From Branchiostoma floridae (taxonomy: Eukaryota; Chordata; Leptocardii; Amphioxiformes; Branchiostomatidae): a DNA stretch of 64,000 nt. The first letter of the stretch is position 1. Each line of letters starts with the position of its first letter. Shown piece by piece: positions 1 through 9,396 of the stretch. Where the stretch lies: the NCBI RefSeq assembly GCF_000003815.2, contig NC_049979.1, positions 26,915,559 to 26,979,558 of the forward strand. Reading direction: 5' to 3'. The notes under the pieces are model-generated. The model searched no databases and had not been told where the DNA came from. It worked only from the letters and a program-made list of their open reading frames with translations. The position numbers and the translations under genes are program-made.

Positions 1-640
1 AATTATGCAAATTAGCTGTTGATTTGCATAATTGGTATCTCATTATGTTTGTCTTCACTTACGCTACCTACATACCAAAAAACATGATGATCCGTCAACA
101 TCTTCATATTTTCTCATTAATTATGCAAATGAGGCCATCATTTGCATAATTGATATCTATCGACATTTCTCTCCTTCCCAGCTACATATGTGACAAGTTT
201 GAAAGTCCTATCATGGAATGCAGTGGATTTATAAATTTTCCTCATTAATTATGTAAATTAGCTGTTGATTTGCATAATTAGTATACCATTATGTAAGTCA
301 TCACTCATTCTATCTACATACCAAAAATCATGACGATCCGTCAACACGTTGTAGAGTTATTCTCGTCCAAAGTTTGAAAGGAAACCGGCGCCTGCAGTTC
401 TAAAAAAGCCGCTAGGGGGCCCAAACTCACAGCACTTACTCTCTGCCTCGAGGGCTATCTACCACTCAAAAATCATGATCACAGCATGTCCAGAAAAGGA
501 GATATAAAAAATTGAGGTTCTGCTGCGGTACCTTAGCAAGCCGCTAGGGGGCCCATTATCGAACTTGACCTTCGTTTTCCCGACCCCTACCCACCTACCA
601 AATATTATCGGGATTCATCCAAGACTTCTTGAGGTATGCT
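1..640. repeat. Interspersed repeat block with octamer-like and GCCGCTAGG units
   Basis: Three degenerate units begin near 1, 117 and 245. Each pairs AATTATGCAAAT-like sequence with TTTGCATAATT, so each can fold back. The phrase 'taccaaaaatcatgacgatcc' recurs in variant form after the first and third. From about 400 to 640 the 16-mer GCCGCTAGGGGGCCCA occurs twice (about 405 and 540). A related sequence (gagctatcta, agatataaaa) recurs near 1960-2050. No coding potential is seen. The ATGCAAAT strings match the POU octamer, but here they are part of a repeat. Confidence 0.6.
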
Positions 641-682
641 GTTAACACACACACACACGGACACACACACAGACTCACAAGC
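641..682. repeat. Imperfect (CA)n microsatellite
   Basis: Runs of ACACAC interrupted by GG and AGACT. It sits in the first intron of the minus-strand gene whose exon is at 764-947. Confidence 0.8.
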
Positions 683-763
683 CCAAAACATAACCTTAGC
701 CATTCTGGCAAAGGTAATTAAAAGAAATGCTGATCATGGTCTGATAGTGACCATCCGACTTAC

Positions 764-947
764 CTGGTTCCATTTTGAGTGCGGGCAGTGGTTGTACGGT
801 AGTACTGTTCTCGTACGTTGGGGTAGAAGCGTTCTCTGTGGTCACTGGGGCTGAAGTGGACAAGGTCGACACAGACTGACCACCGATAAGTCCCAGAACC
901 ACTGCCAGTGTGGACACTAGAAGAATGAACACTTTACCCGTCGACAT
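764..947 (-). CDS. First coding exon of a secreted or membrane Ser/Thr-rich protein (partial)
   Basis: Seen: on the minus strand an ATG at 947 opens 61 codons. It begins with a signal peptide (MSTGK, then a hydrophobic stretch of about 18 residues, ILLVSTLAVVLGLIGG). A Ser/Thr-rich stretch follows with N-X-S/T sites (NAS, NST). The exon stops at a consensus 5' splice site: CCAG at its end followed by gtaagt (donor bases 763-758), phase 1. The open frame runs a little past the donor before a stop, so the donor marks the likely end. Inference: a secreted or type I membrane protein with a mucin-like, O-glycosylated start; the rest must lie left of base 1, because 1-690 holds only repeats. No family can be assigned from 61 residues. 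Reading away from the opsins, it is an independent neighbour. Confidence 0.6.
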
Positions 948-1781
948 GATGGCGTTGTTTTGCGAACAATGAGTACAAAGGACAAGATCGATGTTGTTTG
1001 AAATACGTCATCAATTGATCTCCAAACAGACGTTTTTGAGTCATTTCTTTTTTGTAACATTTTGTCCCCTTCTTTACTATTGCACTTTCTTTGTTTTTAA
1101 CCACCGGAAGCAAAACACATACAACAAGTGCTTATACACTGCAAAATAAAACAATGACGTGCAAAAAAACGGACTCTTTTATTTGCTTTGAAAGTAGTTG
1201 TCGATGACGTCACCATCCTGGCTCGTTCGAAGGTCACCACCAATACAGGTACAGGTATAGGGCACTTACAGTTATACACTGTGAATGCTTCTATAATGAG
1301 TTTCGTGCAAATAAAAAAGGCTGTGAAAGGCCACCTATCTTAGATTAGTTCATGAAAAACTCACTAATTTAAGTGTCACCTAATCGTCACATTCTATACG
1401 GCGAAAAGTCGTCAGAGCTGAGTAAAACAAACACTGTGACCTTTGACACCCTCTTGACAACCTCCAAACAACATGAAAGTGTCAAACTTATAATATAAAG
1501 CCTATAAGTATCGCAAAAATGGAACACGACAACAAGGTAAAATCCTAACCTGCAATATACAATCACAAAATCCAAATATTAAGAAAAAGCTTTTTACAGC
1601 CACTTGTCACTGTCACCAAATATAGCTGACAGTAGTTATAGGGCCTGAGTGGAATAGTTAACATTTGCCCTACAACGTGTTCTGGCATGTTGCCATGTTT
1701 ACAAACAATCGATCGGCGAACGATGTACTCTCAACCAAACAGGATTTTTAGAGGTCGATCAATGTTCGCAAGGTCATCGGT
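948..1781. other. Gene-free stretch upstream of the minus-strand exon
   Basis: This should hold the 5' UTR and promoter of the minus-strand gene. No clear TATA box, repeat or coding signal was found. Confidence 0.4.
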
Positions 1782-1842
1782 CCTGTGTATGTGTGTGTGT
1801 GTGAGTGAGTGTGAGTGAGTGTGAGTGAGTGAGTTAGTGTGA
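1782..1842. repeat. (GT)n / (GTGA)n microsatellite
   Basis: GTGTGT passes into repeated GTGAGTGA. Confidence 0.85.
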
Positions 1843-2057
1843 ATCATAAATATGTAACCCTTTCTTTATTTATTCCCTTCGAATTATTGTACAAAAATAT
1901 CCCTGCAATTCCAAACCTAGTTGCCCGATTTTATGTCACTTCTTCCTGACCACAGGAGAGCTATCTAATACCTAAAATCGCGACCATAGCTTGTTCAGAA
2001 CACCAGATATAAAAAAAGGAAGTATCGCTGCAGTACCAAGGGTTAATCCATTTCGTT

Positions 2058-2231
<174 letters not shown>

Positions 2232-2616
2232 GAAAATTAAACCCTTTTTCAACGATAAGAATATCAAACAACCGCTTAAAAGTCCTGCCGTGTGCGAAAG
2301 ATTAAACTTGCGGTTAAGAGCCTCATCTGCCCCGAAGAGAGTCTGGCAAATCCACAGTAGACCAGATACAAGGATAGAATATTAACTACAGTGTGATAAA
2401 CTACCCTAGCCAAGTCTTTGAGATTTAGACAGTCAGTTATCTAGAAGTTCCTATCAAGGAAAATAATTAGAGAAAGATGAAAACAAGAGATAACCCTATT
2501 CTCGTGATGTTACAATTACTTCCACACGACTTTGTAACTACTTTCCTGTGAAACGAGGTAATTTACGATGTAATGGTGGGAAGATGGACAGAGAGATTTG
2601 AGCATTAGGCTACAGC

Positions 2617-3110
2617 AATTACATTTTATGGATGACATCAGCGCGCTCTTTAACTTTCGCCTTATTTCAGAAAAAAAAAGAATTTTTTTCCTCTTCGGGG
2701 ATGGTCAGATAGACCAAAATAGGCAAACATGTTGTTTTGTAGCCTAAAACTGCAAATACTGTAATACTGTAAATAACTTTCGCGGTGAATTAATGTTCGC
2801 GGGTTTCGCGATGGCCGCTTCACCGCGAACTTAAAACCACCGCGAACATTTTCCCATGGCAGTAAGAGGCTACAGTGCATGGTGCTAACGCGAACTTAAA
2901 ACCACCGCGAAAGGTCCTTTTTCCTGCTACCGCGAAATTAAATTCCCGTGAACTTAAATGCATTTACAGTAGTCATACTTGTAGAAGTGGCACTACGGGG
3001 GTAACTATGACTATAGTTGCAGAAGTGAAACTTCTTTGTCGTTGTATTGTTGTAAAAGTGCCACCAATATGGAAGCCATGAATGTAGTTGCCAGCTTGGC
3101 AAGTAGCTTT
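2617..3110. mobile_element. Interspersed repeat ('GGATGACATCAGCG' family) interrupted by a TA-type MITE
   Basis: The unit starts near 'tacagcaattacatttta' with GGATGACATCAGCG. It passes through a poly-A/T stretch and 'gtagcctaaa', then resumes after the MITE at 2972 with 'tagaagtggcac' and 'tgaaacttcttt'. The uninterrupted order is seen at 45738-45960, where 'gtagcctaaa' runs into 'tgtagaagtgacac'. Other partial copies lie near 13830, 24970, 33570, 36030 and 45530. Confidence 0.7.
2765..2971. mobile_element. TA-flanked foldback MITE, 'TTCGCGGT' family, copy A
   Basis: Begins TACTGTAAAT and ends ATTTACAGTA. The inside is built of short TTCGCGG / CCGCGAA motifs in opposite orientations, so the element folds on itself. 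TA target duplication and terminal inverted repeats suggest a Tc1/mariner-like origin (inference). It is inserted in a dispersed repeat whose intact version is seen at 45738-45960. Confidence 0.85.
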
Positions 3111-3471
3111 TAAATTTACTACACTGTAGCTAGTTCACTTCTTTAATACAGGAATAAATGCCTTCTTAGTTGTGACGCCACGTTTTGTTACTTCAAATCT
3201 TGTTACGACATTTATGGTGTCTTTTTTACTCATCTTTTTTTTTCATCTCATTATTTTTTGCATTCTGCATAGGATGTAATCCATAAAATTTACTTGCTGT
3301 GAACACGAGGTACGTAAAGAAAATACTTGGTGATACGTCCTGAATACTAGTACCTGAGTTCATACGCACGAGGGTACGTCAGAAGGTATGCCAATAGTAT
3401 CATGGGAGGATCGTTTACTGATGAAGTGAGCTGAAGTTTGGCGCAGATGTGAATATATATATATATATACT

Positions 3472-4147
3472 CTTGAGACTGAAATATCTCAATTTGTTGT
3501 CCAAATTTGTATGAACGACTGAGTTGGTTTCGAGGTTACCACACCCTTTGAAGTTCATTAGAAACAAAGAGCTATACAAAGGAGGTTCATCTAGCAGTAC
3601 AGGGGAAATTTCCCCGACTCATCTATAAGTATTGTAGGACATTAAAACTGCACATATATCAAAATACTTCACATGCTTGTATTTATCTATTTCCGAACTA
3701 CAATTATCATTATTTTTTCATTTCGTTGCCGGAGTTGGATGAGGTTTAAGATTACGGTTTCTAAAGAACATTTTGGTCCTGAGTATGCGTTGTATGATCA
3801 TACCAAACAAAGAAACACTTCTTAATCATTGATTAAACACGTAAAATTTGCAAACCTTTAATAGATTCATCACGTATTCATCAGCTGTTGATTTTACGGG
3901 TTCTAAAATCACACCGTACTCCATCCTAGCAGCTGTAAAAGAGTAACTTAAAGTTTAGAAATAAAACCAATCGGCGTGTATCATATGGAGACATGTATAC
4001 AGGTGTAATTTTAGCTTCCGAATGTATTTGTAAGGGTAAAACAGTCGATTAAGGAATTTTTGAATTTTACAAAGTTCCACGGGTAAGGTTATCTTGAAAT
4101 CAACTCATAAAAATCTGAACAAAAAATTGAGATATTTCAGTCTCAAG
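3472..4147. mobile_element. Non-autonomous element with 25-bp terminal inverted repeats
   Basis: TCTTGAGACTGAAATATCTC at the left end is matched by its inverse GAGATATTTCAGTCTCAAGA at the right end. The roughly 625 bp between has no coding frame. A stray end (ATTGAGATATTTCAGTC) is present near 29585. Superfamily not assigned. Confidence 0.7.
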
Positions 4148-6077
4148 AAGATTCCACATTTGTTGCAGGTTTCATAAATTTGATGCAAAAACAAAATTTA
4201 ATGTATCACCGTCGTATCTTACGTCTAGACCGTAAACTTATTTGACTCGTTTCATCTTCAGAAGACACAAAACTATACGTCAACGAATGGGGGAGGGGGG
4301 CGGTTTGCAAACGTTGTGTCAGACAAGTGTTGCTCGCTGTATTCATTTGCATGCAGCAAGGCTAAAAGTTCGTTTTATCTTACCAACCGGTTTAAAGGTT
4401 TATCTTCTACACACAGCAGACTACCCAATTTGACAAGCCACCGTAAAGGAACATTATAGGCTAAGTAAAGCTTAAGGTAATGCCTTCAGATGTAGCCGCC
4501 AAATGACGAACTAATGGCAAAGACTGCAATCTACGAAACGCGTACGAAAAGAAGTCACGTCGAGCCAACTTGAAAAGAAAACGTTGTGTGTAATAAAACT
4601 TTCCGATAATGATTGCAAAAGGCGCCTGCTGGCAAACTCCTTACGTAATTATGGAATTTCATTATTCAGAACTAGTAGGCATTGCGTGTACAGCATTGCA
4701 TATCTAAAACTATACCGCCTATAGCTAGCTTACCCGAAATCGAGCAAAGACTCCCGTGGCGTATAGTATACCTCAACCAAACATATTGGACAAGAAGATT
4801 GGCTTCATGCTGGTAGGTATATGGGTTCATTTCATTCGTATTTTATTACTTTTTCAGATGACTGGTGATGCATTGACATTATTTAATATTATAAGGCTAA
4901 GAATGAGTTTTTAAATGTCATTTTCATTAATTAGCTGTTCGTCGGTAAAAGTCAGCTATGACAAACGTGTTCCGCTTGCAGCACAAAATGTCGAGTAGTA
5001 TAGATTGATAAAACTGTATAATAATTCAGTATGTAACGCTTAAGTGTTTATTAACACTAAAGGCACCAACGTTCAACATTATTATTTATGAGTACTAGTA
5101 TTATCATGGAAGCTCATCTGTGTTGGTAGTCAATTATATAACGATGACTTTTTTTACCAAAACAAAGGACTAAATTGGTAATATTTTCAACGACCACTGT
5201 AAGCTTCTAAGGACCAATAATGATCAATTATTATCTTCATGACTATCATTCTGCATTGAATATGAACATTCATAATGATATTGATATACGACCTTCAGAT
5301 TTAACGCCATACCACCAAGGTCATACTTCCAGCACTTGATTGCCGCGCCAGGCAATTGAATTAAACGTTGTGCCAAACAGCAGTCACTCGAGGAAATGGT
5401 TATGATTTTGGAAAATCCAAAATTTGATTATATTACTATGATTTTCCAAAATCATATCCAATTGCTTGAGTAACTACTTTTGGCTAATCATATTACCTAG
5501 ATTTCTCATCTCCATCGACGAATTAAACGTTGATTATTACTTGGATATGATATAATGATGTAATATTGGCCATAGCAGCCGATTCGGAACATGGGACCAC
5601 GGTTATCAAAAACTACATTCTAGGGGGAAACAGACCAAATGTTAAGGTATCTATCATTTGTCTGGAAGCACCATAAATTAGCATAGTTTGATTAGTAATT
5701 TTAAGTGAGCCTCGATATCTGGTTCTGAATCGGCTGCTTTGTTCCCTGTGACGTCATCGATCTCATAATCAACGCTATATTCCAATTTTCTGGGGACAAG
5801 AATCAAGAGCTGGAAATATAATCATAGGGCAGTGAAAAATGCTCTCTGTTGATGTCATCTCACAAACGAGAAACTTTGTGTCTGTTTGATTGAAAATGTT
5901 CATTAATGAGAAGAAAACATTGGAAGACACAGGAAAAAGACCCACTGCCAGGTAGTTTTACACAAGAGCTCGGGCGCTATGTTGTATCAGGGCCTTCAGT
6001 TTCAAATTTTTGTATGCACTGACTGTCCCATCTTTTGTCGTTAAGTTCTTGCGTAGTTTGTCATAGTATGGAAAAGA
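4148..6077. other. AT-rich gene-free stretch with small hairpins
   Basis: No coding signal seen. It contains a 16-bp-arm hairpin (5401-5416 with 5441-5456, TATGATTTTGGAAAAT) and a larger foldback of about 5528-5776 (arms AGCAGCCGATTCGGAAC and GTTCTGAATCGGCTGCT, with outer arms CGTTGATTAT / ATAATCAACG). Confidence 0.5.
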
Positions 6078-6086
6078 CTGACTGAC

Positions 6087-6117
<31 letters not shown>

Positions 6118-6402
6118 CTTTCAGCAAAGATCAGCAACTGTCAAGTTTGCATTACTTACAACTTGTAACTGTAAAGAGAGAGAGAGAGACTTTCAGCAAA
6201 GATCAGCAACTGTCAAGTTTGCATTACTTACAACTTGTAACTGTAAAGAGAGAGAGAGAGAGAGAGAGACTTTCAGCAAAGATCAGCCCCTGTCAAGTTT
6301 GCATTACTTACAACTTGTAACTGTAAAGAGAGAGAGAGAGAGAGAGACTTTCAGCAAAGATCAGCAACTGTCAAGTTTGCATTACTTACAACTTGTAACT
6401 GT
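6078..6402. repeat. Minisatellite with (GA)n linkers, about four copies
   Basis: A unit of about 72-81 bp (GACTTTCAGCAAAGATCAGC ... ACTTGTAACTGT) recurs at about 6115, 6187, 6268 and 6345. Copies are separated by AGAGAG tracts of different length, and length variation lies almost wholly in those tracts. Confidence 0.95.
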
Positions 6403-7738
6403 GTTCACCTAAGCTGAACTAGCTTTGTTACCTAGTAATATGGCTTAAAATTGTGATTTATTTCAACTTGGTAGTTGGGCTATACAAGTTGTATGTCTGT
6501 CTTATATACATTTCAAAACTGTTGCAGTGAAGAGTAACTCTAATACTTGCTAATCGGTATTAGCCTGCCTCCATGCATGGTGGCTGGGACCAGACTGAGG
6601 TCAGGCAGTCTAATTTTGCTGAATTTATTGGGCGATTTTATAGTACAACCTTCATTCTAAAGGCATGTCTCCAAAGTCACAAAACATGATTTAGTCCGTC
6701 CTTTTCCTAACTATATCCAATAGCACAGTTGCCCACACACGTCATTATGCGTAACCATAGTTTTGACGCATTTTGTTACAATTTGTTATTCAATAACGCA
6801 TAGAGATGACTGCAATAATTGTCGGCATGATTGCTCTTTGCCAACAGTCCATCTGAGAAATCAAATTTTCCTGATGCTTTGTCACTCGCTGCTCACAGCT
6901 TGGAGCCTTATAGAACTTCCTTCGAATGCCATTTAATATACATCGCACACAGAGCAAAATTGCTCGCCTATATATCTTCCAAACGTCAGTTTCCAAACTA
7001 TTATATGTTGTTATCAATGATTGTACGTCGCAAACGTTCATACAAAAGGTCGAAGAAACCATATGGAGCGAGAGATTGCTGGAAGACGACTGCCGAGCGC
7101 AGTATCATTGTATACATTAAGATTGCGTTGAATGAAAAGGCACTTATTGCGTATACTTTGTGTCGTTTGTGCGTTTGATTAGACCGATGTAGTTCCTAGC
7201 AGCATTTGGGCATCACGTTTCCTTGATAAATGTGGTTTTAAAAACTTGGTATGCTTTTACAGGTGGCTAATGTTGCTAGAAATACGTTACTAGTACAGTA
7301 GAAGCCAGTTAATTGCACAAAGGATAACTGCACACTTCTGTCTATTGCACGGAATCCCAAATTCCTTGAGTGATGCGGTCTAGAAGGATAACTTCGCTTT
7401 TTTTGCACCATCCGGATGGTTGTACAAAAAGGGCTGGCAAATGGGGAATGCAATTAAACGGCTTCCCTTGCACGAACTTAAAGTTGTGCTCTTCTGTCTT
7501 AGCGCAAATAAAAAAAAAGTCGACACGAAAACGTAAGTATTTACACAAACCATGCTATTTCATCTTACTTTGAAGGCAATTTAGCTGCGTCGCAGGAACT
7601 CATTCCTTCTGTCAGTAGTCATCCCTTATATTTTTGCCCTTAAGGCGGCATAACATTCCATTACTTCCTGACTTATCTAATATCAGGTAGGTACCGATGC
7701 GGTTTTGTATGGCAATATTCCAATGAAACATGTATCTA
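6403..7738. other. Gene-free stretch
   Basis: Several open frames on both strands around 6790-7180 overlap one another, show no recognisable domain and lack exon-like composition. I see no supported feature. Confidence 0.4.
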
Positions 7739-7744
7739 ATATAT

Positions 7745-7871
7745 GTCTAGACAAGGAGGGGGATTAAACTCAAGATGGAAGGGGTTCACTGTTAATATTT
7801 CGTTAGTGTGCGGCTAGACAAGGAAGGGGCTTTAAACTCAGGATGGAAGGGGGTTCACTGTTAATGTTTCG

Positions 7872-7932
<61 letters not shown>

Positions 7933-7980
7933 CTTAGATTCAAGATGGAAGGGGGTTCACTGTTAATGTTTAGGTAGTGT
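7745..7980. repeat. Three-copy tandem repeat split by a (GT)n tract
   Basis: A unit of about 63 bp (ctagacaagga ... CAAGATGGAAGGGGTTCACTG ... TTCGTTAGTG) occurs at about 7747 and 7811. A third partial copy (7938-7980) follows a (GT)n run at 7873-7932. A second GT-rich run follows at 7985-8010. Confidence 0.9.
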
Positions 7981-8394
7981 TTGTATGTGTGTGTGTGCGT
8001 GTGTGTGCATGTATATATGTATGTATACATGGTTGTGGATGAACAGCATAACTCAATAGATTTTATTAATCTTTGGTATCAATTAAATCACAATCAGACG
8101 ATTTTTTGCAGAATTCCCTTTATAGTGTAATACGTGACGTATGTTTGTTAAAAAAAGTAAAAGTCACTAAATCTATTCAGACCTACTCATGCATGCTCGA
8201 TACGTATAGACACTTCCTTCAGCTTGAATAAGTTCACATCGATGAGGAGCGATAGGAATTCAGATTCTACAGATTATCGTATACAATATGTGCAAGTTTG
8301 CACATTGTATGTCTCACGTTGCTATGTGCTCAACATTGCATTAGAAATTGGCATTCGCCCTTGCTACATCCGAATGGCACCATTAGGTTGCAAT

Positions 8395-8576
8395 GTAGTG
8401 TGTCGATTGGTTCGTGGCTCTGCCCCTTTAAGTGTAAGTAAAAGCCGTAAGTTCGATTTCGGCTGTGTCGCTCACTCGATATGCATTCTACTGGAAATAG
8501 CTTCAGTCTTTCTGACGGGACGTTAAGCTGTGGTCCACAGTTCAGTGTGCTTGTCGAAAAAAAAAGCTAGAGAAAT
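8395..8576 (+). mobile_element. tRNA-derived SINE copy
   Basis: Contains a pol III B-box-like sequence (GTTCGATTTC, 8451-8460). This is followed by a tail ('gacgggacgttaagc', 'cttgtcgaaaaaaaaagcta', 'gaaattctc') that matches, in order, the tail of the copy at 38478-38652. Shared head and tail in two separate loci argue for a SINE, not a tRNA gene. Confidence 0.65.
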
Positions 8577-8636
8577 TCTCAGCGTACAATGAATACTGTA
8601 ACTACTGCACATAGCCTCTGCCTTCTCATGATAAGG

Positions 8637-8846
8637 CTAGTTCACCTTTATCCGCGGGGTGACCTATATCCGTTGTTTTTTCAGAACAGTGCATTTAGGC
8701 ACATCAAGTCGACAGGTGTTAGTTTTAAGCTGCAATGTACTGAAAATATTTCAAGTTTAAACCAACGTCCGTCGACGTGATATCCCCAAATACCACGTTT
8801 TTAAAAACAACGGATATAGGTTACACAACGTATAAAGGTGAATTAG
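8637..8846. mobile_element. Foldback MITE, 'CACCTTTATCCGCGG...CGGATATAGGTTAC' family
   Basis: CTAGTTCACCTTTATCC on the left and ATAAAGGTGAATTAG on the right are inverted, with inner inverted motifs 'cctatatccgttgtt' and 'aacaacggatatagg'. It ends just before the opsin-linked non-coding block. Other copies: 25119-25326 and 41626-41843; partial ones at 18240 and 29337. Confidence 0.85.
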
Positions 8847-9066
8847 CGTTAGCTCTTCAGTGAGCTAAACTGGATCGATGTCTCTTTTACTTACGTATGC
8901 CGTTACATGGATCAGACATTATCCAAACGGTGTGAAGCATGTCTTCTTAACTTTCCATTGACGTAAGACCAAGACAGATTACATGACGCTGTCTGTATCC
9001 CCCAGTAACCTTTAAAACACGTAACTATTATGACGTAAATACAGTTGCACTTTCTTTCTCTATTCT
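8847..9066 (+). promoter_or_regulatory. Opsin-linked non-coding block, copy 1 (candidate promoter/enhancer)
   Basis: Aligns with 38946-39166 in front of the second opsin, with shared runs such as CATGGATCAGA, ATTATCCAAACGG, CTTTCC, ACGTAAGAC and CAGATTAC-TGACGC. Candidate sites in this copy are AGATTA (8976-8981, an OTX/CRX-type K50 homeodomain core on the reverse strand), TGACGTAAG (8959-8967) and TGACGTAA (9031-9038), both CRE-like. It ends about 140 bp before the opsin 1 start codon, so it fits a core promoter or proximal enhancer. Regulatory function is inferred from sequence retention and motifs only. Confidence 0.6.
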
Positions 9067-9203
9067 ATTCAAATTACAATGTTTACATAATCGTTGTTAT
9101 ACAGTGATTAATGTTTACAGAACGCCGGGAGGTTGGCCACACATAGCTGTTGCAGCTACAGACCGAGTTACATGAACAACCACCATACCTTTCTGATGCA
9201 ACA

Positions 9204-9396
9204 ATGGCGCTCTACAACAACACTTCGAGTCCGTTTCAGGACATTCTATGGGACGCCCCGTACAGCCAGGGTCACATCTGGGACAATTCTTCGACGTCCA
9301 ACGCGACCGAAGACGTCATGGGTCAAGGAAAGGTGGAACTTCAAGATTTCAGTGACTCCGGATATACAACAATCGCTACGTGTCTGGCACTTATAG
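9204..9396 (+). CDS. Opsin 1 exon 1 (N-terminus to start of TM1)
   Basis: Encodes residues 1-64 plus one base of Gly65. The extracellular tail is rich in Asn, Ser and Asp, with four possible N-glycosylation sequons, and ends in TTIATCLALI, the start of TM1. Donor: ATAG|GTGAGT, phase 1. An in-frame TTG lies upstream, but no other ATG does. Confidence 0.88.

Noticed and set aside
1-260. ATGCAAAT octamers as POU-factor enhancer sites
   Set aside because: They belong to a dispersed repeat with inverted copies; no nearby gene start supports a regulatory role.
6790-7178. Overlapping open frames of 64-115 codons on both strands
   Set aside because: No domain, no splice signals, no compositional change; opposite-strand frames are equally open, so they are chance.
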